Assembly: GCA_964479625.1 (NCBI GenBank)
Contig: CAYZMS010000013.1
Span: 46,702 to 110,701, forward strand
Direction: 5' to 3'
From: CAYZMS01 sp964479625
Lineage (GTDB): Bacteria; Bacteroidota; Bacteroidia; Chitinophagales; Saprospiraceae
DNA: 64,000 nt
Shown one piece after another: positions 26,399 to 35,574 of the stretch (its first letter is position 1; each line of letters opens with the position of its first letter). Both the position numbers and the translations under genes were made by a program. The notes under the pieces were generated by a model, which saw only the letters and a program-made list of their open reading frames with translations, had not been told where the DNA came from and did not search any database.

Positions 26399-27718
26399 AT
26401 GAAGGATCTTTGGAATATTTTTTTTATTAGCCTGTTATTCACCCTCTCCTGGCCCCTGCTTGGTCAGGAAGCCAAGCGTATGAGTCTTCAGGAGGCCATT
26501 AATTACGCCTGGTCCAACAGCACCCAGATCGAAAATGCACTGATCTCCATTGAGGATGCCGAGGCCCAGATTGTAGAGCAACGGGCCTTTGGCTTGCCGC
26601 AGCTTTCCGCTGGGGCGAACTACCAGCGCTATCTGGAAATTCCCCAGCAACCCTTACCCCCTGAATTTCAGGTGCCCGGAGGGCCTACCAGTGTATCTTT
26701 CTTTAATGAAAATAACTTTTCGGCCTCCCTTAACCTTGATGCCTTATTATTCGATGGGTCTTTCTTAAGTGGTTTAAAGGCTGCCCGTTTATATGAAGGA
26801 TACACCGAGCAGGACTTTCTGGTCCAAAAACGAGAGATTCGAAACCGGGTCATTGATGTGTTTTTACCGGTCATGTTGATCAACAAACAACTGGAGCTGA
26901 TCGAAAATGATATCCAGACCATCGAAGACCTGTTGTTCGAAACGGAGCAATTATACAAGGAAGGTTTTGTGGAACAACTGGATATCGATCGTCAACGCCT
27001 TTCCTTGGAAAACCTAAAGGTGGATCGTCAAAACCTCCTCAATGAAAAGCAAACGGCTATAGCACAGTTGAAATTTGTGATCGATTTTCCTACCGATCAG
27101 GCCCTGGAAATTGCCGAAACCCTGGATGATATCTCCCCATATGTGGATGAAGAATTGCTGACCGGTGCCATTGTCTACAATAACCGCCCGGAACTGGAAT
27201 TAGCGGATAGAGGGCTTAAATTAAACGATGTTCAAATCGAACTAAATAAACGGCTTTACTGGCCCACCTTGCGGCTTAATGGGGCTTACCAACAGCAATA
27301 CCAGGGAAATGACGGGGAATCCGGCTTCTGGGCCCCAAATTCCTTTCTGGGAGCGAATCTACAGGTCCCGATTTTTAATGGTCTGGAAACCAAAGCAAAA
27401 ATTGAAAGGGCTGAATTGGCCAGAGAAATTTCATTAAATCAAAAAAATGACCTGGAACGCCAAATAGACCTGGAGATCCGCACCGCCCGAACCCGCTATG
27501 AATCGGCCCTGGCAACGCTGCAGTCCCAGGAAAACAACCTTAAACTGGCGGAACGGATATTCAACACCGCTCAGATCAAGTACAGGGAAGGAGTGGGCTC
27601 CAGTGTAGAGCGTACTCAGGCGGAGCAAAGCCTGTACGATACCCAAAGGGGATATACTCAGGCTTTGTACAATTTGCTTCGCGCACGTTTTGATCTGGAA
27701 TTGGCCTATGGCCTTTAA
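26399..27718 (+). CDS. TolC family outer-membrane efflux protein
   Basis: A signal peptide follows ATG 26399 (KDLWNIFFISLLFTLSW, ending LLGQ). An alternative ATG at 26369 would overlap tetR by 17 nt. The body shows the duplicated OEP pattern: MSLQEAINYAWSNSTQIENA, long helices with DVFLPVMLINKQLELIEND, then FNGLETKAKIERAELAR, and the end YTQALYNLLRARFDLELAYG. Length is about 439 residues. It is the exit duct for the adaptor and RND pump encoded next. Confidence 0.92.
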   Translation: MKDLWNIFFISLLFTLSWPLLGQEAKRMSLQEAINYAWSNSTQIENALISIEDAEAQIVEQRAFGLPQLSAGANYQRYLEIPQQPLPPEFQVPGGPTSVSFFNENNFSASLNLDALLFDGSFLSGLKAARLYEGYTEQDFLVQKREIRNRVIDVFLPVMLINKQLELIENDIQTIEDLLFETEQLYKEGFVEQLDIDRQRLSLENLKVDRQNLLNEKQTAIAQLKFVIDFPTDQALEIAETLDDISPYVDEELLTGAIVYNNRPELELADRGLKLNDVQIELNKRLYWPTLRLNGAYQQQYQGNDGESGFWAPNSFLGANLQVPIFNGLETKAKIERAELAREISLNQKNDLERQIDLEIRTARTRYESALATLQSQENNLKLAERIFNTAQIKYREGVGSSVERTQAEQSLYDTQRGYTQALYNLLRARFDLELAYGL

Positions 27719-27756
27719 GTTTAATTAACCAACTAACTAGTAAATCACCTTACGCT

Positions 27757-28938
27757 ATGCGGTATTTTATCATATTTATTAGTCTTTCTCTTGCCCTTTT
27801 GGCTTGCCAGAAGTCCGGAAACGAAAATGGCGAGATGCCTGAAGATCTCGAAGGCAAGCGAAGCCTTCTCCAGGAAAAACAACAAGCTCTTCGGGAGCTG
27901 ACCAAGGAGATCGACGAGCTGGAAGAAGCCATCCTGACCCAGGATCCCCAGGCTGCTGCTCGTGCCGGAAAGTTGGTGACCACTATGCAGGTAAAACTGG
28001 ATACCTTTCAGCGCTATATGGAAATTCAGGGATCGGTAGAAGCAGAAGATGTCGTGACCGCCTCTCCTGAAGTTAGCGGCCGGATCATTCAGTTGAACGT
28101 TAAAGAGGGTGACGCGGTAATAAAAGGTCAACTGATCGCCCAGTTGGATGTAGAACAGGTCGAAAAACAAATTGCCGAATTGGAAACCTCTCTGGAACTG
28201 GCAAAAACGATTTATGAACGGCAATCCCGGCTTTGGGAACAAAATATCGGCTCCGAAATCCAATACCTAGAAGCAAAAAATAATAAAGAACGCCTGGAAA
28301 AAAGCCTGGAAACCATCCAGGTGCAGGTTTCCAAATCCAAAGTGTATTCCCCGATTACCGGAGTGGTCGATATGGTCTTGATCAAACAGGGTGAACTGGC
28401 CGTGCCCGGGGCCCCGATCGTGCAAATTTTGAGTACTAACCGTCTAAAGGTGGTGGCTGACTTGCCGGAAGTATACCTGCGGTCTGTCAGCCGGGGAGAT
28501 CAGGTAGGTCTGCATTTTCCTTCTCTCGATCTGGATCAGGTTGGTAGGGTAAGCAGGCTGGGAAGCACTATCGATAAAGCTAACCGGACTTTCGAAGTGG
28601 AGGTGAATGTGTCCAATACTCAAGGCCTATTGAAGCCTAACCTCCTGGCCGTTATGGAAGTCCTGGAATCCGAACAGAAAAATGTGCTCATGGTACCCGT
28701 AGATATTCTTCAGCAGGAAGTGGGGGGGCGGAAATTTGTTTTTGCAGTGGAGGAGGGAGAAGAAGGCCCCATAGTCAAAAAACAATTTGTACGGACCGGA
28801 GAGGACCATGACGGTTGGATCATCATTACGGATGGTTTGGAGCTTGGGGACCAACTGGTAGTAGAAGGTGCCAACGGCCTTGTTGACGGACAGGTCATTC
28901 GAATTAATAACACTAAAACCACTGCGATCAATGGCTAA
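27757..28938 (+). CDS. RND efflux periplasmic adaptor (lipoprotein)
   Basis: A lipoprotein signal ends SLALLAC with Cys near residue 17. A coiled-coil-forming stretch (about 30-70) precedes the barrel-sandwich/lipoyl half ASPEVSGRIIQLNVKEGDAV, a hairpin and the return KVYSPITGVVDMVLIKQGE. The C-terminal membrane-proximal part is DGWIIITDGLELGDQLVVEG. This is an HlyD-family adaptor connecting TolC to the RND pump. Its stop overlaps the RND start by 8 nt. Confidence 0.92.
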   Translation: MRYFIIFISLSLALLACQKSGNENGEMPEDLEGKRSLLQEKQQALRELTKEIDELEEAILTQDPQAAARAGKLVTTMQVKLDTFQRYMEIQGSVEAEDVVTASPEVSGRIIQLNVKEGDAVIKGQLIAQLDVEQVEKQIAELETSLELAKTIYERQSRLWEQNIGSEIQYLEAKNNKERLEKSLETIQVQVSKSKVYSPITGVVDMVLIKQGELAVPGAPIVQILSTNRLKVVADLPEVYLRSVSRGDQVGLHFPSLDLDQVGRVSRLGSTIDKANRTFEVEVNVSNTQGLLKPNLLAVMEVLESEQKNVLMVPVDILQQEVGGRKFVFAVEEGEEGPIVKKQFVRTGEDHDGWIIITDGLELGDQLVVEGANGLVDGQVIRINNTKTTAING

Positions 28939-31900
28939 TCAAAATAAAAGGCGTCAATTCGGCCTCTCTAGTTTTGCTGTCGACAATGCGACCAGCGTGT
29001 TCATTATCGTTTTTATGATTATGTTGTTTGGGGTGCAGGCCTATCAAACCATGCCAAAAGAGCAGTTTCCAGAGGTGGAATTACCCACAGTATACGTCAA
29101 TACGCCTTATTTCGGGAATTCCGCTCCGGATATTGAAAACCTGGTCACCCGTCCCATCGAAAAGGAATTGCAATCGGTGGATGGGTTGAAGGAGATCCTG
29201 TCGACTTCTATACAGGACTATTCTGTTATTGTTGCGGAATTCGAATCAGATGAAGATATCGATGATGCGGTTCGAAAGGTGAAGGATGCCGTGGACAAAG
29301 CAAAGCCGGAATTGCCTACCGATCTGGATACGGAACCCACCGTCCTGGATGTCAACTTTTCGGAGATCCCCATCATGTCTATCAATATCTCGGGGAATTA
29401 TTCCAACGACGAATTAAAGGAATTTGCAGAATTCATTCAGGATGATATAGAAGATCTGGATGAGATCTCAAGCGCCGAGATCAAAGGGGCTATGGAACGG
29501 GAGGTAAAAGTAGATCTCGACCTGCCGAAAATGGAAGCTATGGAAGTGAGCTTCCGGGATGTGGGGAATGCTATTTCTTCCGAGAATGTAACCATGTCAG
29601 GGGGAGAACTGGTGAAAAATGATTTTCGAAGAGCGATCCGTGTGGTAGGGGAGTTTGAAAATGTGACCGAGCTGGAGAACATGATTGTCAAGGCGGAAAA
29701 CCAACGCACTATTTACCTTCGAAATATTGCTGATGTTTCCTTCGGATATGAAGACCGGACTAGCATTGCCAGGGCAAATGGCTTGCCAGTCGTTTCGATC
29801 GATGTGATCAAACGAAGCGGAGAAAATTTGCTGGCCGCTTCTGATAAGATCAAGAACATCGTTGAGGAATCAAAAAAGGAGTTGCCGGCTGACCTTGCCA
29901 TATCTCTTTTCAATGATCAATCCGTGGATACCCGTACTGAGGTCCAGAACCTGGAGAACAGCATTATCTCAGGGGTGATCCTGGTTACCCTGGTGCTGCT
30001 GTTCTTCCTCGGTCTTCGGAATGCTTCCTTTGTAGGTATCGCCATTCCCTTATCCATGTTGATGGGGATTATGTGGTTATCCCTTACCGGGGTTACCCTT
30101 AATATTGTAGTACTATTTGCCCTCATTCTGGCCCTGGGTATGCTGGTGGATAATGCGATCGTGGTAGTAGAGAACGTCTACAGGTTTAAGCAGGAAGGCT
30201 ATAGTAATGTGGCCGCTGCAAAATTTGGTGCAGGAGAGGTGGCTATGCCAATTATAGCCTCTACAGCAACTACCCTGGCAGCCTTTGTTCCTATTGCCTT
30301 TTGGCCTGGTATTGTGGGCAGCTTTATGAAATACCTGCCCATTACCCTCATTTTGGTACTTACCTCTTCTTTGTTCGTCGCTTTAGTGATCAATCCGGTA
30401 TTAACCGCAAGCTTGATGCGGTTGGATGAAGAGGAGAGCGACAAAGCCATACGCATACGCAAGCGAAATAATACCCTTATTGGTCTGGGGGTGCTTCTTT
30501 TAATGGCCATTGCTTTTCACTTTACGGGAGTGCTCTGGGCACGTAACCTTTTAGGGATTGCCACTTTGATCACAGCCCTGAATTATTTTGTGCTTCGGCC
30601 GGCTTCCTTTAGCTTTCAGAACAGCATTTTACCAGGTATTGAACGTTTTTATGATCGTTCGGTGAAAGTGGCCTTGAATGTTCCCCTTCTGGTGTTTGGA
30701 GGAACCTTCGTTTTACTTTTTCTGGCCATTGTTGCTTTGGGGGTCAGCTCCCCAAAAGTGGAGTTTTTCCCTACTACTGACCCGGTCTACGTCAATGCTT
30801 TTGTAGAATTACCCTTGGGGAAGGATATAGAAGCAACAGACGCCGTCATGAAGGCCATGGAGCAAAAGGTCATGAAGGCCATGGAGCCCTTTGATCCGAT
30901 TTTAGAAGATGTTTTGACGCAAATTGGAGAGAATACTGCAGACCCTAATGGCCCCCCGGAGCCTGGCTCCTCGCCCAATAAGGCCCGGCTTACCGTCTCT
31001 TTTGTTCCAGCACAGGAGCGAAAAGGTCTTTCAACTGTCGATGCTATGGAGGCCATTCGAGAAGCCGTACGTGGCTTTCCCGGGGTACAGGTTACCGTAG
31101 ACCAAAATGCTGCCGGTCCGCCAACCGGTAAGCCTATCAACCTGGAGATTACCGGTGAAGAGATCGACTCCCTCGCCATTCTGGCCGATGGGGTGATCAA
31201 TTATTTTAATGCTCAAAACATACCGGGTATAGAAGAACTGAAGTCAGATGTTCAGTTAGGCAAACCCGAGCTGATCGTTAATATTGACCGGGATGCTGCA
31301 CGGAGATATGAAATCTCCACCTTCGATATTGCAGATGCGATCCGGACTTCGGTATTCGGCAAGGAGGTTTCGAAATATAAAGAAGGAGAAGATGACTACC
31401 CGATCATGTTACGGCTTGATGAAAAGTATCGCTATGACGTAGACGATCTCCTCAACCAAAAGATCACCTTCCGGAATCAAAGTACAGGATCAATTGTACA
31501 AGTACCTATCGCCGCCGTTGCCGACATAGAGTATTCGACTACCTATAGCTCGATCAAACGCAAAGACCTGGAACGGGTAGTAACCATTTACTCCAATGTC
31601 ACGGAGGGTGCCAATGCCAATGAGATCGTTGCAGAGCTTGATAAATTAATGGCCGAGTATAATTTACCCTCCGGTTACAGTTACGAATTTACAGGGGAAC
31701 AGGAAGAGCAAGCCGAAAACCTGGCTTTCCTGCAGATGGCTTTCCTAATCGCTTTGTTCTCGATCTTCCTGATCATTGTTGCACAATTTAACTCGGTCAT
31801 TTCGCCGCTAATTATTGTCCTTTCTGTTCTGTTCAGTACCATCGGGGTCTTTTTGGGCTATTCTTTCTCTAGAATGAATATCTCTATCGTTTTTACCGGA

Positions 31901-32392
31901 CTGGGCATCATTTCGCTGGCAGGTATCGTAGTAAATAATGCCATTGTTTTGATCGATTATATCAATCTTTTGCTTAGGAATAAGGTGGTTGAAAAAGGGG
32001 CGGATTCCATATTCCAATTACAACCGGCTGAAGTTCGTGCGGCCGTAGAGCAGGGTGGAGCTACCCGTCTTCGGCCCGTTTTGTTAACCGCCATTACGAC
32101 GGTCCTGGGTCTGGTGCCATTGGCAATAGGGTTTAATATCAATTTCTTTACTTTGATCACGGACCTCAATCCCAATATATTTATCGGAGGTGATAATAAT
32201 GCTTTCTGGGGTCCCTTAGCCTGGGCTGTGATTTACGGACTGGTATTTGCTACTTTTTTGACCCTCATTGTGGTACCAGTTATGTTCTGGTTAGCCTATC
32301 GGTTAACCTATTGGATAAGGGGGCTGGTGAATTCCAAAAGGGAAGCGTCAGCAATTGAACCAAATGTTGCGCCATCCCCTTCCTCTGAGTAA
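28931..32392 (+). CDS. RND efflux transporter permease (HAE1/AcrB-like)
   Basis: The true start is ATG 28931 (ANQNKRRQFGLSSFAVDN), overlapping the adaptor by 8 nt; the longer frame lies within the adaptor gene. About 1153 residues show two porter halves and 12 TMs, with RND marks GMLVDNAIVVVENVYRFKQ and GLGIISLAGIVVNNAIVLID. The porter loop AKGAGEVAMPIIAS-like block and repeated NFAEIPIMSINISG region are typical. It exports drugs, lipids or metals by proton antiport; a hydrophobic-drug role is a family expectation, not shown. A terminator follows. Confidence 0.93.
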   Translation: MANQNKRRQFGLSSFAVDNATSVFIIVFMIMLFGVQAYQTMPKEQFPEVELPTVYVNTPYFGNSAPDIENLVTRPIEKELQSVDGLKEILSTSIQDYSVIVAEFESDEDIDDAVRKVKDAVDKAKPELPTDLDTEPTVLDVNFSEIPIMSINISGNYSNDELKEFAEFIQDDIEDLDEISSAEIKGAMEREVKVDLDLPKMEAMEVSFRDVGNAISSENVTMSGGELVKNDFRRAIRVVGEFENVTELENMIVKAENQRTIYLRNIADVSFGYEDRTSIARANGLPVVSIDVIKRSGENLLAASDKIKNIVEESKKELPADLAISLFNDQSVDTRTEVQNLENSIISGVILVTLVLLFFLGLRNASFVGIAIPLSMLMGIMWLSLTGVTLNIVVLFALILALGMLVDNAIVVVENVYRFKQEGYSNVAAAKFGAGEVAMPIIASTATTLAAFVPIAFWPGIVGSFMKYLPITLILVLTSSLFVALVINPVLTASLMRLDEEESDKAIRIRKRNNTLIGLGVLLLMAIAFHFTGVLWARNLLGIATLITALNYFVLRPASFSFQNSILPGIERFYDRSVKVALNVPLLVFGGTFVLLFLAIVALGVSSPKVEFFPTTDPVYVNAFVELPLGKDIEATDAVMKAMEQKVMKAMEPFDPILEDVLTQIGENTADPNGPPEPGSSPNKARLTVSFVPAQERKGLSTVDAMEAIREAVRGFPGVQVTVDQNAAGPPTGKPINLEITGEEIDSLAILADGVINYFNAQNIPGIEELKSDVQLGKPELIVNIDRDAARRYEISTFDIADAIRTSVFGKEVSKYKEGEDDYPIMLRLDEKYRYDVDDLLNQKITFRNQSTGSIVQVPIAAVADIEYSTTYSSIKRKDLERVVTIYSNVTEGANANEIVAELDKLMAEYNLPSGYSYEFTGEQEEQAENLAFLQMAFLIALFSIFLIIVAQFNSVISPLIIVLSVLFSTIGVFLGYSFSRMNISIVFTGLGIISLAGIVVNNAIVLIDYINLLLRNKVVEKGADSIFQLQPAEVRAAVEQGGATRLRPVLLTAITTVLGLVPLAIGFNINFFTLITDLNPNIFIGGDNNAFWGPLAWAVIYGLVFATFLTLIVVPVMFWLAYRLTYWIRGLVNSKREASAIEPNVAPSPSSE

Positions 32393-32436
32393 CCATTAAC
32401 AGGAAATTTTTTGATCCACCAGTTTTGTGGCAGCTC

Positions 32437-32473
32437 CCGGGCTCTCAAATTGTAGCGTTGAGAGCCCGGCTCT
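32437..32473 (+). terminator. Terminator after RND operon
   Basis: CCGGGCTCTCAA (32437-32448) pairs perfectly with TTGAGAGCCCGG (32458-32469) around a 9-nt loop. The following T-run is short (TCTTTT). Confidence 0.75.
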
Positions 32474-32749
32474 TTTGGTGCGGTATTAAATTATGAACCT
32501 TTTCTCCAATGGTGTGTTGAAACCTTATTTCAAGCACTTTTTATAGAAAAATAGCAAATAATTCTGTAGGTTTAACAGGTTATTTTGTTTTTTTACAAAG
32601 AGTTATTCAAACTTTAGTGTCCTTTCCTACAGGAATTAAGTTTAAAGCTTAGAATTAGACTAAAGGGATTCTAGTTATTCTTAACCCCGGTTCACTAGAA
32701 AACTAACTGCCAGTAAAGAATTGTTCATAGTTTTTGTTTTTATCTTTTG
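32474..32749 (+). ncRNA. Possible small RNA or pdxH leader (between two terminators)
   Basis: The 276-nt stretch has no ORF of note but ends at an orphan terminator. It contains a hairpin TTCTAGT (32669-32675) with ACTAGAA (32694-32700) and a loop with CCCCGG. AT-rich DNA around 32580-32650 could hold a promoter. No known riboswitch or 6S/SRP pattern was matched. Confidence 0.3.
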
Positions 32750-32775
32750 CCCTCGGAGACCCGAGGGTTTTTTTA
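32750..32775 (+). terminator. Terminator with no gene upstream (orphan)
   Basis: CCCTCGG (32750-32756), a 4-nt loop, CCGAGGG (32761-32767) and seven T form a textbook terminator. The nearest upstream gene has its own terminator 280 nt earlier. It lies 84 nt before the pdxH start. It ends either an unannotated small RNA or a pdxH leader. Confidence 0.85.
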
Positions 32776-32858
32776 TTTTAAGAAGGGCAGATCGTCATGG
32801 CGCTTTTCTTTCTGCCAGAGGGCAAATGGTTGCTTAACTAATATTGATTTCTACGATC

Positions 32859-33506
32859 ATGAAAATGGATTTAAAACACTTGCGGGAGGAGTATGCAGCA
32901 CACCGATTAGATGAGAAAGATGTAGCTCCCGATCCCATTGCTCAGTTTAGCCAATGGTTCAAAGATGCCTTGGCCGCAGAAGTACCGGAGCCCAATGCAA
33001 TGGTTTTATGCACAGTAAGTGAGGAGAACAGGCCCGGGGGGCGGGTAGTTTTATTGAAAGAGGTTAAGCCTAACGGCTTTGTGTTTTTTTCAAATTACAC
33101 GAGTCGAAAGGGAAAAGACCTCGCCGCTCATCCCTATGGAGCCCTGGTTTTTAACTGGTTGGAATTACATCGACAGGTTCGCATCGATGGGGTCGTAGAA
33201 AAAATACCGGAGCAAGAGTCGCTAGAATATTTTCAATCCAGGCCCAAAAGTAGTCAAATTGGCGCCTGGGTCTCTAATCAGAGTAGTGTCATTAAAGACC
33301 GGACGATTCTGGAGAAGCGTCAAAAAGAATTGGAGGACCAATACGAGGGTCAAGAAGTATTACCGAAACCCCCACATTGGGGTGGCTATATTCTTAAACC
33401 CGGCATGATCGAATTCTGGCAAGGCAGACCTAGCCGCCTCCACGACCGCATCCGCTATACCCGGAAAGGCGAAGGCAATTGGATATTCGACCGACTGGCC
33501 CCCTGA
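32859..33506 (+). CDS. pdxH: Pyridoxamine 5'-phosphate oxidase
   Basis: This FMN enzyme makes pyridoxal 5'-phosphate from pyridoxine or pyridoxamine phosphate in the cytoplasm. The family opening LKHLREEYAAHRLDEKDV, the FMN-binding GRVVLLKEVKPNGFVFFSNY, RPKSSQIGAWVSNQSSVI and PHWGGYILKP are all present, as is the C-terminal EFWQGRPSRLHDRIRYTR block. ATG 32859 is preferred to TTG 32844. Length of 215 residues is typical. A single-gene unit with a terminator on each side. Confidence 0.95.
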   Translation: MKMDLKHLREEYAAHRLDEKDVAPDPIAQFSQWFKDALAAEVPEPNAMVLCTVSEENRPGGRVVLLKEVKPNGFVFFSNYTSRKGKDLAAHPYGALVFNWLELHRQVRIDGVVEKIPEQESLEYFQSRPKSSQIGAWVSNQSSVIKDRTILEKRQKELEDQYEGQEVLPKPPHWGGYILKPGMIEFWQGRPSRLHDRIRYTRKGEGNWIFDRLAP

Positions 33507-33536
33507 GGGTGCGGGAAGATCTACAAGCGAGGGGAA

Positions 33537-33565
33537 CTGATTTTCGGCCTCTGGCCGAAAATCAG
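33537..33565. terminator. Hairpin between convergent pdxH and bacilliredoxin genes
   Basis: CTGATTTTCGGCC (33537-33549) pairs perfectly with GGCCGAAAATCAG (33553-33565) with a 3-nt loop. There is no T-run, so terminator function is inferred from stem quality and the convergent position. Confidence 0.65.
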
Positions 33566-33572
33566 TAATCAG

Positions 33573-33986
33573 TTAACAAAAGCGATCAAAGGCCAGCTTG
33601 AGGTTTTGAGCAATGATCTCTGCAGAGCGCCCCTCAATGTGGTGTCTTTCCAGGAAATGGACCAATTTTCCATCTTTGAAAAGAGCAATAGAAGGAGAAG
33701 AAGGGGGGTAGGGCAGCATGTATTCGCGAGCCCTTGCAGTAGCTTCGTGATCGACTCCAGCAAAAACAGTAGTCAGTTGATCGGGCGTTTTGTCATTTTC
33801 CAGAGCCAGTTTTGCTCCCGGGCGAGCCATACCTGCTGCGCAGCCGCAAACAGAATTTACAACCACCAATACCGTTCCTTCTTTACTTTGTAAAACATTA
33901 TCTACTTCTTCGGGGGTAGTCAGACCTTTAAAGCCGTTCTCGGTCAGGTCCTTTGCCATAGGAAGGGTTAATTCAGTTGGATACAT
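33573..33986 (-). CDS. BrxA/BrxB family bacilliredoxin
   Basis: The protein has 137 residues and carries the NSVCGCAAGMARP block with the CGC redox motif at about residues 47-49. This matches bacilliredoxins, which remove bacillithiol from proteins in Firmicutes and occur widely in Bacteroidota. The middle TTVFAGVDHEATARAREY and PPSSPSIALFKDG and the end HHIEGRSAEIIA fit the family. It is monocistronic and convergent with pdxH. Confidence 0.92.
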   Translation of the reverse strand: MYPTELTLPMAKDLTENGFKGLTTPEEVDNVLQSKEGTVLVVVNSVCGCAAGMARPGAKLALENDKTPDQLTTVFAGVDHEATARAREYMLPYPPSSPSIALFKDGKLVHFLERHHIEGRSAEIIAQNLKLAFDRFC

Positions 33987-34185
33987 GATTGTTATTTTAG
34001 TTTTTATTTAGACAAAATTAAAAATTTATTGAGGCCTGGAAAACAGCTGCAGTAAAATCCAGGCGACAAAACGCCCAGTTTCTGTAACAAAGTTTTCCTA
34101 CTTACGTTTTTTAATACAGTTAAGCCTCAGCTTCGGTTCTCGACAGGGGTTTTCTTTTCTTCGAGAGGCTTATTAAATCCCGTAA

Positions 34186-34581
34186 ATGATGGTCCTTAAA
34201 CCAATATGCCAGGTGCTGGCGATCAGCGCCTTATTTTTCTGGAGTGCCTGCACGAATGACGAACTACCCGAACCTTCAGGTCCGGCAAACTGTAACCAGG
34301 TAAACCCGACCTATGACGGCAGTATTCGTCCGATTATTGATAATTCATGCGCCTACAGTAGTTGCCATTTGGATGTAGGGCCGGGAATTTACACTAGCTA
34401 TGCAGGCTTGCTTCCTGCATTAGAAAGCGGGCAGTTTGAAGAGCGGGTAATCACTTTGCGTTCCAACCCCGTTTTGGGAATGCCGCCAGATAATGCTCCG
34501 GAGGGTCGCCCCATGTATTTAAAGCAGGAAGAGCTGGAGCTAATACAGTGCTGGCTGGCTGCCGGATACCCTGAAAATTAA
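34186..34581 (+). CDS. Small lipoprotein with haem-c-like CX4CH motif
   Basis: A signal peptide ends FWSAC with Cys near residue 22, so it is a probable lipoprotein. The mature part has SIRPIIDNSC followed by AYSSCHL, a CX4CH motif (Cys about 55 and 60, His 61) of the type seen in small cytochrome-c-like domains, and an ending VLGMPPDN plus IQCWLAAGYP, where a distal Met could ligate. It starts a four- to five-gene set with a barrel, a di-haem cytochrome and a sugar dehydrogenase. Haem binding is inferred; the variant spacing makes it less certain. Confidence 0.75.
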   Translation: MMVLKPICQVLAISALFFWSACTNDELPEPSGPANCNQVNPTYDGSIRPIIDNSCAYSSCHLDVGPGIYTSYAGLLPALESGQFEERVITLRSNPVLGMPPDNAPEGRPMYLKQEELELIQCWLAAGYPEN

Positions 34582-34594
34582 AAAAACCAGTAAT

Positions 34595-35497
34595 ATGCTC
34601 ACTACTAGCCTTCGCCAGTTTGCCGCCGGCTGTTGCGGTCTCCTTTTTTCCCTAACCCCCCTTTTTAGCCAGGAATATGTTTTGCAAACCTTTCGCGATA
34701 CGCGTATTGTCAATGGACAATCAGTGGAAACCATCGGAAAGCGAAAGCTCGACGCCCGGATCAGTCACCGGTTTGGCGATATTGCTGGCGACAATGGTGG
34801 CTTTGCGACTTTCTATGGTTTGGAAAATGTGACGGATGTCTCAATTGGAGTGGACTACGGACTTTCCGATAATCTAAATATCGGGTTTTATCGTGCTAAA
34901 GGGGCTGGCCGTCTTCCTAACGGAGCTCCAGGACTTCGTCAACTTCTAAATGGGACCCTAAAGTACCGGTTTATTCGGCAGCAGGAAGGGAACCAGAATC
35001 CGGTTACGGTCACCGCTTATGGGTTGGTCACTATGTCAGCTGCTGAAAAGGTGGAAGGCAATGAAGATGTCATTCAGAGTTTCCCGGAATTTGCCCATCG
35101 GTTTGCTTATCATGGCCAGCTAATGATCGCCCGCAAGTTCTCGGATGGGTTTTCCCTTCAATTGAGTCCAGGGTATACCTACCGCAACCTGGTGGTATTC
35201 GATGATGTAAATGGGCTTTTTAGCCTGAGTGTTGGAAGTAGGATTCAACTGTCTAAAGTTCATGCCATACTGCTGGATGGTAATTTCCCCATTTCACAGA
35301 CTCGGAATAGAGACGAGGGCTTTTATCCTGCTTTCGGCATAGGTTGGGAAATAGATACCGGGGGGCATAGATTTCAATTAAGCTTTACAAATGCCACTGC
35401 CTTGATGGAAACGGACTTCATCCCGTATACCGCTTCTAACTGGTGGGATGGGGAGCTCCGAATTGGATTTACCATTTCCAGGTTGTTTAATTTATAA
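34595..35497 (+). CDS. DUF5777 beta-barrel protein
   Basis: A signal peptide (about residues 1-25, ending LFSQ) precedes barrel-like strands, with KRKLDARISHRFGDIAG, NVTDVSIGVDYGLSDNLNIG, GTLKYRFIRQ and the closing ELRIGFTISRLF, as in the DUF5777 family. It starts 13 nt after the haem-c-like lipoprotein gene and is in the same operon. In Bacteroidota this family often sits by cytochromes; an outer-membrane role in the electron path is inference. Confidence 0.85.
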   Translation: MLTTSLRQFAAGCCGLLFSLTPLFSQEYVLQTFRDTRIVNGQSVETIGKRKLDARISHRFGDIAGDNGGFATFYGLENVTDVSIGVDYGLSDNLNIGFYRAKGAGRLPNGAPGLRQLLNGTLKYRFIRQQEGNQNPVTVTAYGLVTMSAAEKVEGNEDVIQSFPEFAHRFAYHGQLMIARKFSDGFSLQLSPGYTYRNLVVFDDVNGLFSLSVGSRIQLSKVHAILLDGNFPISQTRNRDEGFYPAFGIGWEIDTGGHRFQLSFTNATALMETDFIPYTASNWWDGELRIGFTISRLFNL

Positions 35498-35574
35498 CTG
35501 AAATTGTTTGCAGGCTGCCCAAAAGAGCTGGTTGTGCTAAAGCAGTTTGAGCGCTCACCCATGAAAACAGGTTT

